A DNA stretch of 64,000 nucleotides from Chalciporus piperatus (GCA_038093975.1 JBBPTG010000003.1:558001-622000), one strand, 5' to 3'; shown: positions 34,260-46,269, counted from the first letter of the stretch. Made by a program: numbers and translations. The notes: generated by a model not told the origin, from the letters alone.

Positions 34260-35008
34260 TCACTGCAGTTCATTGTCGGAGGCCGAGCCGACCTGTACGT
34301 CCTGCGTGCAGGCCATGTTTTTGGCTTCTCCCACATCGCATTGGAGCAAACTCATGTCCATTCCAGGAGGAAAAAAGGGGTGGACTGATGGTGGCGACGT
34401 TTCCCGAAGTCGACCAGATCGCCGTAGGGGTTTCATTGGTCTATCCACATCCATGTCATTGCCACTCGACTCTGCCACCATTTCTCCTCGATCTTCAGAT
34501 TGCTCATCGGGGGACGATATTATTGGAAGTTCATCATCATCGTCATGAGAATCGATGTCTGGGCGTTTACGCTTCGAGGGGGATTCTAGAGGAGCGTATC
34601 CGCCGGAAAATGACGAGAAGACTTGGCGAGATGCTTCACGTGCGGAGAGTGGGAAACGAGAGGCGGGTATAGAGGATGGTGCCTGTTTCAAGGGTGACGA
34701 GTAGGGGGTTGTGGGAGATGAAGACGGGGGACTCAGATAGCCCTCCGTGACGGCTATGAAACACGTTCAACGATTTGTCAGACGCGTCGAGGAGGACGAA
34801 ATGAAGGGATATACTCTTCCTTGCGCGCATAGACGCGGCGCGAATGCTGGCCGCCAAGTCGTCAGGCAAGCTGGTATTCGGGTAGATTCAATGGAGGTAA
34901 CAAAGTTTCACGGCACACGACTCACGCATCACTCCTCTGAGACTGAGAAGCGAGTCTAGTAGCATGCTCGTCGTCTGTCAAGATACGTTTTACGGGTGAA
35001 GGGGTCAT
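34260..35008 (-). CDS. Small disordered protein with Spd1/Dif1 (RNR regulator)-like motif
   Basis: The spliced protein is about 210 residues, from three exons. It begins MTPSPVKRILTDDEHATRLA. After an intron at SDA comes LPDDLAASIRAASMRARKT, and a second intron leads to VTEGYLSPPSSSPTT. The block SMRARKTVTEGY (about residues 41-52) resembles the M-R-x-R-K-x-V-x-E-G-Y motif I associate with the Spd1/Dif1/Hug1-type family of ribonucleotide reductase regulators (RNR_inhib). These control small-subunit location and dNTP supply. The rest is disordered: a Ser/Pro-rich segment, an NLS-like PSKRKRP, an acidic run SHDDDDELP and a basic RRSGRLR. The frame is open upstream of the chosen ATG (APTRLFIPNDE), so a longer N-terminus is possible. 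The function is inferred from the motif only. Confidence 0.65.
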
Positions 35009-35929
35009 TTCATCGTTGGGTATAAAGAGGCGTGTTGGCGCGTCTATGATCTGACGTGTTTATGTTTGGTCAACGACGATCATGTAAGCTAGATCGAGTA
35101 AGCAATAGAAACAGGCCGAAGATGTCGAGATGAGGCAATTGGTACAAGCGCGCAGCTCGACAAAGGGAAAGCAGGGCTCCGAGTCAGGGAGGGGGAGGTG
35201 ACATCGATAGCGTTAGTACGGTTGTTTCCAAGTTGTGCCAACGAGAAACTCGAGACGGGCTAAAGTTGTGCACCAATGCAACACAATGATTGGCGCTAAT
35301 CCGAACTCGGGTAAAATGGTGCTACCTGGCGAAGACAACGAGAGAAACAAGATAATTTATCGCGCACGTCGATGGTGAAACATACGCTTAGCGGTCAGCA
35401 CGTAAAGGTCCGGGAAGAGCTGAGCCCGCTCTCACGTGGCGAAAAGGGTATCAGGACAGAGTGGGAGAGTGTGCTAAATTCAAAGTTGAGATACATAGAT
35501 ATTCCGAGCGGACGCCCTCAGCTCCCGAATTGAACCGTATCCGATGTCCGTGGGTTGTTTGTACAGGATCAAGGGGCAATAAACGTCAATCAAGCTATAT
35601 AGGCTGCTATAGGTTTCAATAAGAGGGTTGAATTGAGACGGTGGCCAGAAAGTTGAAAATTGAGACATTGAATCCAAGTTGAATCTAACGCTGAATCCAG
35701 AAGAATTGTTGGCGGTGTCGATGGGCGTCGAGGCTCAAGATAGATGTGGCTGTGTAGTACCGTGAGCCATGTTCTCGGCATGTGCATCTCCCCGGGAAAT
35801 TTACCGGATTAGGAAGGTGAGAGAACGTTGTCGTCGTGTTCCGCTCTCTGAGCCGCAGCCAAGACTGAGCGCCAGCTGGCGTCGACGTCGCACAGTCCGT
35901 CCTCGACAGTCCGACCGACTCCGACGACT
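35009..35929. promoter_or_regulatory. Long divergent promoter, Spd1/Dif1-like gene and kelch gene
   Basis: No gene is recognised in these 920 bases. An E2F/MBF-like TTGGCGCG is at 35035-35042, within about 30 bases of the minus-strand start codon. A second TTGGCGC-type sequence (ATTGGCGCTAA) lies near 35290. These fit G1/S control of the minus-strand gene but are short matches. Confidence 0.4.
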
Positions 35930-38900
35930 ATGGCAAAAAATGTCCCCCTCCTCCTCATTGCCATCCCCCTCATCGCCATCGCCCTCATCGCCCCACCCGC
36001 ACGAGCCCAATCAACCAGCATGCCTCTCCCTCCCCTCCAGTGGCTCAATATCACCGGCCTCCTCGCCGGCCCCTCCGCACCCCCTCTCAAGTATCCTTCC
36101 ATAGGCTACGACGACACCACACGCTCAGTCATAATATTCGGCGGTCAGTCGTCAAGCGGAATACCAACCTCTCAAACTTTTATGTTCGTCCATCTCAATT
36201 CCTCATTCTCTCAGCCCTCACTCTCCTCTCAGCATCGATCTCAACACAAACCAATGGGTATCTCCAAGTCCTCAGTCAAATCTCCCAATGACCCCCCCTC
36301 CCGCGAGATACATGGCCATCAGCGGTGATGACTTCTCTTCCAGCTAGTCAGTCTCCTCTTTTCTCACATCTATCTCTTCTCATCCACGCAACAGTCGTCA
36401 GGCTCACCTCGTCATTGGGGGAAAAGGTGCCAATGGTCAACCCTTATCCGATGCTTGGGTTTGCCGCTTCTTCCGTCCTCCTCTCCATTCCGCTCACACA
36501 CCACCCAGGAATTTGACTATATCAACCAATTCTGGTCCGAAGTTATCATCTCCCCTGGCTCTCCTCCTCCGAGATGGAGCGCATCAGGCGGTAGAGATTA
36601 CCGTACCCCCTACGACATAGTGACGGCCAACACCACGTTTTACATGTCTGGCGGTACCGATGGCAAGTCAATGTTCCCTCTCAACGAGGTCTGGGAGTTC
36701 AACGTCACTGGTGCTCTTTCCTCTAATCTCGCAACTGGGCATGTTAATGCCAGCTGGTCCCTTCGAAACATAAGTACCACTCCCGGCTATAACACTCCCG
36801 GCTACAGCGTCAACCAGGCTTCCGCCATCTTGGGAACTTCTACTGTCTCCGTCAGCGGATGCAATACCACCGCCGACGCAAATGCAACATATGCCGAACC
36901 AAATTCCTTCGTTGTCAACGCAGGTCTTTCCCCAAACGAAATATCCCCTCCTGCATGCCCTGCTCCTAGATACGGCGGTGCACTTGCATTCAATCCTTCT
37001 CAGGCATCGACTGCTTTCTCCACCCAAGTTTTCTTGCTTCTCGGCACCTTCGACTCATCCTACTGGGACGATCAAGGTGGACTCCAACACGGCGAAGTTG
37101 CAGTCTTGGACATAGCGACCGCTGAATGGAGCAGGGTTCTTCCCGCAGGTGACCCAGGAACGTCCGGGATGCCTGCTTATCCCACTCCTCGCGAGGGAGC
37201 TGTCGCTTATTCCTTCGCCGAGGCTCTAGTTGGAGGTAACCGGCAGGGTGCCGCTGACACGATCGTATTTGGCGGCCAAGACGAGCAGGGCAACTATCTC
37301 AACGACGTGTGGATTCTCAGGGCTTACAACGGAGTCATCACCTCGTCTAACCTTTCCTGGGGTGGTCCAACTGGGGGGCTTCAAACCGGTCTCAGCGCCA
37401 ACGGTGCAGGGGTAACTCTTCAGTACTTGACCCAATGTGCAACCGAATTGAAGACGCCTCCAACAACGACCTCGACAGGAAGTGCTCCCACATCCACACC
37501 CACATCTACGACTCCTTCGACTGACTTGTTCGGCACTTATGATGTTGCTTTGGTACACAAGCTCACTGCACCGCTCTCGATCGTCCTTCTCCTTCCTGCC
37601 ATTCTCCTCGTACGAGTGGCGCTTCCACCGGCAAGGGCCATTCGCCCATCCAACCCCAATCTCCCACTAATATATTTTGCATCACTGATTGGCGTCGCAG
37701 CGTATGGCCTAGGACTCGCCGGTCTTATCACATCCTTTACTACCATCAAATCCACCATGGTGATAGTTAAGCGTGCTGCTTCAAGTGGAGCGCTTCAGAC
37801 CGCGCACGGCATAGCTGGACTGACACTCTGTGTCGCACTCTATTTTGTAGTACCTTTCCTTTACCTCCTTTATTCCTGCGTATTAGCACGTCGCCGCCCT
37901 GAAAAAGAAGTCGTCGATCATTCCGACGCCGCTGCATCTCGCAACAACTCGGTGGACACGGCAGAGAAATTGGCATCCACTCCCGCTCCACAACAGACTC
38001 ATTATCCCCCTTCACCACCAGAATCACCACGAGCACGACTACATTCCTGGGGTGGTCCAAGTTCCTGGCTGGGTCGCCGGAGCCGCGAAGGAAGGGTGTC
38101 CACTGATAGTGCATCGATGCATTCCGCTGGGCCTCAGCGAGCCTTTGAAGTCGTTAACCGCCCTGCACGCGTCCGCAGGGCCAGTACCAACGGCCTTGCA
38201 TACCCCAACATCGAGATCTACCAGCGCGTGCCTGTCGCCCCACGCAGTTTAGGTGATGTTGATTGGCTTGATCGACGGCGCAGCCTAAATGCAGTGGTAG
38301 GCACGATCTTCATGTCGCTTGGGACCTAGCGTTGCTGACTTTGACTTTTATCAACCCTGGATTCTCGTTCTGCCTGCGTGCGTACAATAGAACGAGCTCG
38401 ATTACGCTGTGAATCACGCCGCCAGATCGCAGGGACTTTTGAGTAGCTCAACCCCTAATACAGTAGACATGCTGAGCACTCGAGCACTGATGACAACGCC
38501 TGCGCTTTCGCGTACCATACCCGAGCTCCCACCTCCTTTCGAACTCGCTTTACGAATCTCACTCCATATGCTCGTTCTTGCGCTTTGCATTCTTTCTCTT
38601 GTTGCTCTCTGGTACCGCGCTCCGATGTCTCTCTTTGCTGTTTTCCTCCTATGGACTGTTATCTTCTATGTCTCACTCTTCGCACTCGCTTGGCATGGAC
38701 GCCCAGCTAAATCACTCCTCACTACATTGGTTTCGCACCTTCGCGTACCACCTCCTCCACCTGCACCTTCCCCTGGTACGCCAACCTCCCGTCCGCTGTC
38801 TATGGCAGGCACAGACCAATATCCCTTCCCTTCCGAGCGTGGGCCATATCTACACCAGCCCCCGTATCGCGTCGCGGGCCACGACGACGTTTCCACAAGT

Positions 38901-39053
38901 CAAGGCCCTCGGTCCGTTGAGGCGGACGACGACGACGACGACGACGTAGATGAAGACACGCGACAACGACGGATAGAAGAGGAAATGGGAAGACGAGAGG
39001 TGTCCATAGTCACGGTCCCGAGACGCAGATTATGGATTACGAATCCGTCATGA
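35930..39053 (+). CDS. Kelch-repeat protein fused to a multi-pass membrane domain
   Basis: A signal peptide (MAKNVPLLLIAIPLIAIALI) precedes a lumenal or extracellular kelch propeller. Kelch blades show as SVIIFGGQSSSGIPTSQTF, IDLNTNQWVSPSP, RQAHLVIGGKGANGQPLSDA, FYMSGGTDGKSMFPLNEVWE, and TIVFGGQDEQGNYLNDVW. N-glycosylation sequons are frequent. After a Thr/Pro-rich stem come hydrophobic helices: LVHKLTAPLSIVLLLPAILL, LIYFASLIGVAAYGLGLAGL, and TAHGIAGLTLCVALYFVVPF. A cytoplasmic loop of about 170 residues follows, then LRISLHMLVLALCILSLVAL and SLFAVFLLWTVIFYVSLFAL. The last two are added by a phase-0 intron joining LNAV to NELDYAVNHAARSQG, so this is one gene rather than two. The helix motifs with histidines resemble cytochrome b561 (inference). 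An acidic run encoded by a GAC repeat lies near the end. Confidence 0.8.
38924..38947 (+). repeat. GAC trinucleotide repeat encoding poly-Asp
   Basis: Seven consecutive GAC codons lie in the cytoplasmic tail of the kelch membrane protein. The pure codon run suggests slippage-prone length variation. Confidence 0.8.
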
Positions 39054-39662
39054 TTGCCTCGTTTCTGTCCTTTTTCGTCTCTTCCGTCATTTACTTCGCC
39101 TCATACGCTACTCGATGCTGACCATTTATGACGGGATCGGGATCGAGAGTTTGTCGATTGTTTCTTTCCCTTCATTATTGCTTCCGGTATCGAACCGCGT
39201 TCGATCGTTTGGTTTACAACGTCATTGCACGCCCATCCCAAGGATCCACTTTCATCCCCTTTCTCTTTGAACCCATGCATCGTACTGTAGTACTCACACC
39301 ACGTCAATAATCACCTTCATTTCATGGATTCATCGCCGCATTGCTTCACGGTAGTTTTCGAGAAGATCTATCTGGACGTTTTTATCTCGACTTGTACCGA
39401 TGTAATTCTGTTTGCAAAGGCCATTATTATAAAGGAGTGATTTATTCCTAGTGTTCTCGTTTTCAAAGATACCTAGTTTTAAGCGTGCGATGAGAGAAGA
39501 GGATACAGAAAAAGTGAGGGAGAGAACGGGGATAATGAAAGTGTCAATGGGTATCAGCAAGTGTATAAATATTTGAAAAAACCAAGAAGAGTCCCAGTGC
39601 TCAAAGAATCTAGAGGGGTGGATGACAATAAGGGAATGCGGAGATATTAGGGGGGGTAAAGT
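39054..39662. other. Convergent intergenic region
   Basis: The 3' ends of the kelch gene (+) and the next gene (-) face each other. The region is AT-rich near 39400-39580, with AAATATTT-like sequence. I see no gene. Confidence 0.5.
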
Positions 39663-42600
39663 TCACGGCTCGCCCTCAACAGCGACGTCGTGGCGCCATC
39701 TATCCACGCGACCGAACTTGGCAGGGTCAGGTACTGGGGGAGGGGAGGGAGGAGGCATGGGCATGCCCATCATCGGCGGGACGCCCATTCCCATGCCCAT
39801 ACCCATGGGCGGTCCAAAGAATCCAGATCCCATCATCCCAGGTGTGCCAAAGTAGAAATTGTTCTGCATTTGAGCTTGCATCACCATTTGTTGTTGCTGT
39901 TGCTGTTGCTGTTGTTGGACTTGAGCTTGCATCTGGTGTTGCGTTCTGCGCTGTTGCTCGGGGTGGAATGCAAGTGGCTTGTCATCCTCATCCTCACCTC
40001 CAACACCACCCATGGGAGGGAGGGAGTGGTGGGAAGGCATGGCAGGAAGGCGGGAGGCACGGAGGCCGAGCGGCTGTTCGTCCTCGTCGTCATTCGTCGA
40101 TTGTCGCCCGCCAGAGAAATTGTCGAGGTTGAGGTTGGGTAGGGAAAGCTTAGACTGTCCGAAGGAGAGCCTCGAGTTACGCAGAACAGCGGCCAAGGGT
40201 CTGTCTTCCTCTTCGTCGTCATCCATGAACGTTGAAGGGAATTGTGTCGCCCTCTTGACGATCCGCTCTGCAGCGGCAGTGAGTGGAAGGTCCTCCTCGC
40301 TATCGTCATCTCCGCCATTCCTTAGTGGAGCAGGTGATCGGGTGAAGCGAGGTCCAATGTTGACTGTACCTAACGGCCTATCATCCTCGTCAGACGATTC
40401 CGCTACCCATGTATCCGCTGCCTTTTCGGCGCTGCGACTGGCACCCAAAGGCGCATCGTCATCGTCGCTTTCGCTCTCGCTTGGGCTGTCATCGTCTGTG
40501 ACTGGTGCACGCTTGAGAATGGGTTTCTGGATGGCTGGAAGTGTGGGAGGCTCGTTCGATACACGGGCTTCTGGAGCGCCTTCACCACTCGGATCTGATG
40601 GTGGAGTTGATTCTGGTTCTTGCTTTTTCGACTTGCTCTTCTTCTTTATCTTCTTTCCCCGGGGACGCTCTGCCTCCTCCTGCTGACGTCTTCTGCGCTC
40701 CGCCTCCTCAGCTCGTTCATGCGCTTCAATCTCCTTGAGCTTCTCCATCTCACGATCCCATAAGGTGTCGACTCCAAAGACAGAGCGACTCAGTGGCAGG
40801 TCGCCGGTAGAGGCTGAGGCTCCAAGAATAGGAGGCTTCTCGCCATTCACGTCGAGTAGTGGCCCTGCGGTGACAGAATTTCGTCTGATGGCCGCTGACC
40901 GCCTATTGTCGAGGGTCGCGATGGCAGGTGGAGGACCAAGGGATTCTGGATCAACAAGGGCACTTGGGAGTCTTTGCCCACGGGACATCATAGACGGTCG
41001 ATTATCACCCGTAAATGCACTGTGATGAAAATATCATGAGCCTTGAAGGAATATCACAGACAATGACAGCAAACATACCGGGCCTTTTGCTTCATCTCAA
41101 GTTTCCGGTGTTCCAGGTTGTCAATCAAACTTCGTCCATAAAGTTTGCCAGCTGGACGCCTCATCTCCACCTCGGTTGGCGCAGGACCAGGAGGTAAGGG
41201 AATGGAAGAAGCCACCGGAGACACTTCGAACTCTTCTATATCGAAATATGCCTGTTCACCATCTTTCAATGCGCGGGGCAGATGACGATCCATATCGGTG
41301 AATGCAATATCCCTCTGTCCACCAACGACCAGCGTATTTCGGAAAGCAAGCTGAGACAATGTAAGATTAGACCGAGGGTTGGGCGTGAAAGAGTTGGAAG
41401 CGATAGGACGGGAGCGGGCACCAGGGGGAAGAGGGGGGCCGTCGGTAGAGATTTCGAAACCGCTACGTGCCCGAATTGCAGGCTGAGTCACTGGCGTAGG
41501 AGCAGTAACACCTTGCAAAGGACTTGGCATGACAAGGACTTTCGGTCGGAGGAGCTCTAGCGTAGAAAGTGGGCGATCACGAGGAGGCTCGTCAGCATCG
41601 TTTTCAAGTAGCATTCGCGTGCCCATAGAATTAACGGATACAGTTCGGCCGGGAGTTTTGGGATCTAACCCATCACCAAGCATTGGCATCGTGCCCATCG
41701 ATCCATTCGACATGGTTCGAGTTCGGTTTACCTTAGGATCGAAGCGAGAAGCACGATCAGGAGAGGGTGGTTGGACAGTGAATGGATTGGCGTTCTCGTC
41801 GTTGGTGACATCATTCAGCAGCGCCTTTGAACCTAAGCTCGCGTTAGACTGCGTGCGAGCATGGGGGGTCTGGAGGTCTAAGCGTGATCCACGCGAACCT
41901 GGTCTGAGAATTTCTTCTGGCCCAGGAGATGAAGACCGCCCTGAAATCGAGACGGAGGGGAAGGGGACGGAATGGAGAGGTGGTTGAACAGGAAGAGTCT
42001 CAATGAGTGCATGGGTTGAAGCGCGACGACGTTGGAGCGGGGGTTGAGGCGACTGAAGTTGCTCGAGGTCTAATGAGGACCGCACACGCCCGAGGCTATC
42101 AGGTCCACCGCCTTCGGCGTCCAAAAATGCACCACCCGAGCCAAAGTCATTCAAGGTTCCAACACTCATGGACCGTGTGTTTCTGCGAGGACCATCACCG
42201 GCAATGCTCTGCGAGTTACGCGATGGGCCATCGAGATGTGGGTTGGGGAGTGTTTCGGATCTGGGCTTCCCTTTGCCCTTGCCCTTCGCCTTCTCCTTGT
42301 CCATGAATGCGTCAAGCCCCCACGAAGTGAGGTCGACTTCGACATTTTCCTCCTCGCCTGATTCATCCTCCTCGTCGGCATTTCCGAAAGGATTGCGGAG
42401 GGTATCTATTGAACCTCTTGATCTTCTATTCGCTGGATCGCTCCCGACTTCACTTGGAACTTGAACACCGAGATAGTCGGCGCTCCTGCGACGCTTGTCC
42501 AATGGATCTTGGCGTCTGAGGTGGGCAAATATGGCACTCTCGTGAGCTGAATGGTAGGGGGCATCGGGATTGTCAAGGTCATTGTCGTACTCTGGCCATG

Positions 42601-42707
42601 TTGAAATTGTCTCATCATTGTGCGAGCTTCCTGAGTCAAGACGGGAACTCACCGATGAGGGCTGCAGCAAGCTGCAAACGGGAGAAGGCCGCAGGCTTCG
42701 GTGGCAT
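39663..42707 (-). CDS. Large disordered protein with repeated acidic D/E-x-PL motif and poly-Gln
   Basis: I do not recognise this protein, about 980 residues. Exon 1 reads MPPKPAAFSRLQLAAALI and splices to EYDNDLDNPDAPYHSAHESA. A long Ser/Arg/Pro-rich region follows. The segment GRSLIDNLEHRKLEMKQKA is then joined across one intron to the second half, which contains a charged coiled coil (REMEKLKEIEAHERAEEAER) and a Lys-rich patch. The most striking part is a set of six similar acidic motifs: DDDDAPLG, DEDDRPLG, DSEEDLPL, EEEDRPLA, DEDEQPLG and DEDDKPLA. These are spaced at 20-50 residues. A poly-Gln tract and a Met/Gly/Pro-rich tail end the protein. It looks like a disordered scaffold or regulatory protein. 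No enzyme domain is visible. The sharp first exon and single joins support a real gene. Confidence 0.78.
39889..39917 (-). repeat. Glutamine-codon repeat (poly-Gln)
   Basis: A CAG/CAA run in the minus-strand reading frame encodes about ten glutamines near the C-terminus of the disordered protein, flanked by more Gln/Met/Ala codons. Confidence 0.8.
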
Positions 42708-42990
42708 GATGAGCCTGGTTGAGCGCTGCAGGCGTCCGATTCGTTGATGACAGAGAGTTGGGCAGCCTCTGGGGGAGTTACTTAGCCCGCTGTGGGCAGC
42801 AGGAACATAAGCGGACGACTGATTCAAAGCTGCGCGGACAAAAGTGACAGTGTGAATCAGACTGCGCCTCCGTCTCGGCAAGTGTCTAATCAAGTTCGAT
42901 TACATCTCAAGCACAGGTCGAGGGTTTGCGTGTTGGTGCAGGGTATCGTACTGTCTCCCTACTAATGGTATCATTGGTATGCCTAGAACA

Positions 42991-45900
42991 TCAAAGTTCA
43001 TCATGTAAAACTGGCGGCACAACGTTCCCCTCTTCGTCAATTTCCTCCATCTCCAACTCGAAACCTTCATGGTTGACAAACCGATCCCACGTCTCAGCAT
43101 CCTCCTGGGACCTCAGAACCTCCTCGGGAAGCGACGGATCAACGGGTGGTGCAGGCTTGACAGTATCATCCGTCGGTGCAGTTTCGGATACACCCAGCGA
43201 CCGCCTCAGGACTCGATCAACCCGGGTCAGGAACCTGACATTAAATCAGCTAACCCCAAAACATGCAAACATCAATTCATCTCACAAGTTGGAGTCGGCG
43301 ACTTCAAAGCCAGAGCGGACGAGCGCGCCATCGATAAGAACCGAAGCAACCTCCTGAAGCTCCGCTTCGAGTTCCTCGTCTTCGTCTTCTGAGTTCAGTT
43401 GCTCGACGCGACGAAGTAGCCCTTCAATCAGGGGTGACCGAGGGTTGATCTCGAGTACCTTTTGTTTCTTCATCATCTCTTGCATGAAGTCGTTCTTTGA
43501 ACCTCTGTTCGTGGCACTAACCAACTTTTGAATGTTGGCAGTGTATCCGTGGCTGTCGGCAACAATGGCGCAAGGGCTCAACACAAGTCTATCAGAGACA
43601 ACCACTAGGTTTTGTTGTCAGCTTGTGATAGAACTATCAGTGCAAGAACACCTTACCGTCTCTCACATTACCACCAGCTGCTTCCTTGAGCCAGCTGAGT
43701 AAAGGTTTAAACTTCTCTGTCAAAGCTGCCATAGTTTCCTTGTCCTCCTCGGAATCTATCTTTCATCAGATTCATCATCATGATGTTGTATCAGAATGCG
43801 ATTACCATCACCAAACTTGAGACCGGCCTTCGCGACATCTTGGAATGGAATTCCCCTGAATCAAGTCAGCTTTTAGTTCGCAGAAATTAACACACCAGCT
43901 CACTTCCAGCTACGCAGGTTCTGTGTCAAGATCTCATCCAGAGGTTCATTCAGCAGGAGGACTTCATAGCCTCGTGCATGGAGCTTCTCGACGAAAACGC
44001 TCCCCGCAAGATGTTCGGGCGTTTTGCCCATGTCGGCGAGATAGAATATTTGGTTCTGGCCCTGTTTCTTATTGTCGACATACTTCACATTTCCACGCGA
44101 GTCAGTCATGCGATGTTATCTTACCAGAAGTCACTTACATCATCGAAAGAAGTGCCATTTCTTTGGTTGGTGGTGTAACGTGTCAGAGCTGCAATTTTCT
44201 CTCTGTTCTTGTGATCGTCCGCAGAGCCAAGCTTGAGAGCTGTGTTGTACACTCTGGTAATCTCCTTGAATTTCTCCGGATCCTCTTCTGCGGTCTTTGC
44301 AAACAACTGAACGAGGCGACGAATGATAAGATTCTTGATCTGCTTGAGGAAACCGGTCGATTGCAACATTTCACGGGATACGTTCAAGGGGAGGTCTTCG
44401 GCTGAGGAAGAGTTTAGTAAATCAATATCCCCCATCCGCAATGCCAAATTTTATGCATACCATCAATGATCACCTTGACCCAGCTAGCCCACTTGGGTAG
44501 AGCGTGTTCGCCGAAATCGGAAGTGATGAATACATGCTTCACAAGCAATTTAACGTCGGTGGAGGCCTCGAGTGGTTTGTTATAGAAGTCATCAGAGCTG
44601 GAAAGTTGTCAACAACCAGCCTGAGTGGTCTAACGCTCAAGCACCCGACTCACAGGCGAGAGGGAACATAAATGAGTGCACGGAAGGAGACGCCGTTGCC
44701 AGAATCCCCAGTGAAATGAGTCCACGTCAAGGGCTTCTGCGAGTCCTTGAAGGTGGCTTGGTATAATAATCCATATTCCTCGTCTGCGACAGTCTTGGGA
44801 TCCCTGATGTCCATTAGCAAATTGAGTTCCCTATACTTGTGTCGAATACACACCGCATCCAAAGCGGAGGCTGAGAGTTCATGTGCTCCCATTTGCCGAC
44901 CATAACCTTCTTCGTCTTGGGCGTGGAGTCAGTCTGCTTCTCCTCGTCGACAACAGCTTCATCTTCATCTTCTTGGGTCTCTGGATTGGCTTCAGACACA
45001 TCCACCTCTTCTATGGGGACTTCCTCCTCGACCTCATTCCAGAGGTACATGGGGAAAGAGGTTGAGAAAACAGAGTGTTGGTTACTTCGACAATTTAGTG
45101 AGATGCGAGAAGTATTGGGAAGAGTGCGTACATGAGCTTCATGAGATCCGAGGGGTTCAGGTAGTGCGTTGCATCCTTCTTCAACTCAAGGGTGATTTCC
45201 GTGCCGTGCCCAAGGGTATTTCCGCGAGGGTCAGGATATACCTCGAAAGCACCTTCGTCAGCAGAGGAGCTGAAAATATTCTGAGTGGGGTTGGGGTGCT
45301 TGGCCGACTTTGGTGGAATAGAGGCAACCGTAACTTTGTCTGCAACAAGGAAGCTAGACGGTTGGCCCATATTAGCATAGGCCATTAAAATAAGATGGAA
45401 GATAAGTACCTGCTGTAAAAGCCGACGCCGAAGGCACCAATAAGGTTACCGGTCCCGGTGGTATCCATGCTGTCCGCATTGTCAAGAAACTCTGACGTTC
45501 CTGATTTCGCGAGTGTTCCCTGGGGTGGGATGTGAGTCTTGTATCTGTTAGCCTAATGACACAAATGGCTTACCAAATGACTGGTCAATTCCTCCGCACT
45601 CATTCCAATACCGGTATCTAAATCGACTCAGTTTCGTCTCGAGGTCGACTGCAAGCTATGCACACCAGTTATTATGATACGACCGCCACTACCATCTTCA
45701 TACTGCTCGCCCTTGATGGTAAGATTCAGGGGGGAGACACCGTCATAGAGTTCCTTGTTTGTAAGAGCTGTCAACCGGAATTTCTCGAGAGCGTCATTGG
45801 CGTTGGAGATCAATTCTCGGAGGAACACATCTCTGATATTCCCTCGTTGAGCTCAATACGTTGCAGACAGTGATAATTCTGTTTATACCTATTCGAGTAA

Positions 45901-46148
45901 AGGCTACAAAGCGTATGAGACGAGTGAACAGCGACTGAGAACGGGATGCTCACCTATTGATGACAATCTTTCGCAGACGCGCAACATCACTCTGTGTAGG
46001 CGTGCGTCATGATTCTGTTCACTCGAGAACTTGGAGTGTTTCATACCTGGTATTCATGCTTGACTCTGGGGATGTCGCTGGCATCATGCGCCAAAGTATG
46101 CGACGCAAGGACGGTAAGCGTCAACACCAGCGAGCGAAGGAGACGCAT
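42991..46148 (-). CDS. Endoplasmic reticulum Hsp90 (GRP94/endoplasmin)
   Basis: This is a full Hsp90 with ER signals at both ends. It has a signal peptide [20 protein letters not shown] and a C-terminal HDEL after [10 protein letters not shown]. The GHKL ATPase domain has [20 protein letters not shown], then [20 protein letters not shown] across a splice, and [20 protein letters not shown]. The charged linker is acidic ([20 protein letters not shown]). The middle domain shows [52 protein letters not shown] and [20 protein letters not shown]. The C-terminal dimerisation part includes [20 protein letters not shown] and [20 protein letters not shown]. About eleven introns. It should fold secretory proteins together with BiP. 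Ascomycete yeasts such as S. cerevisiae have no ER Hsp90, so its presence here is notable. An ACGTG-containing element lies upstream. Confidence 0.95.
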
Positions 46149-46269
46149 TGCTGATACACCTGAGCCTGAGCAAGACCGAACGCAGGAGACACGTAGTACT
46201 AGACAACCGACTCGCGGGAAAGCAACTCGGCTTGGGACTTTAAGTTTGTCCGTTCCATAACCGATCGAG

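Noticed and set aside
36040..36291. Open frames overlapping the kelch gene on the plus strand
   Set aside because: They are explained by short introns inside the kelch gene. The conserved kelch frame switches at these introns.
38409..39053. Separate two-helix membrane protein gene
   Set aside because: It has no convincing ATG of its own, and it joins in phase to the kelch gene through a good intron.
39979..40686. 235-codon Ser-rich plus-strand frame
   Set aside because: It is antisense to the acidic repeat region of the disordered protein, and its composition follows from the complement of GAT/GAA codons.
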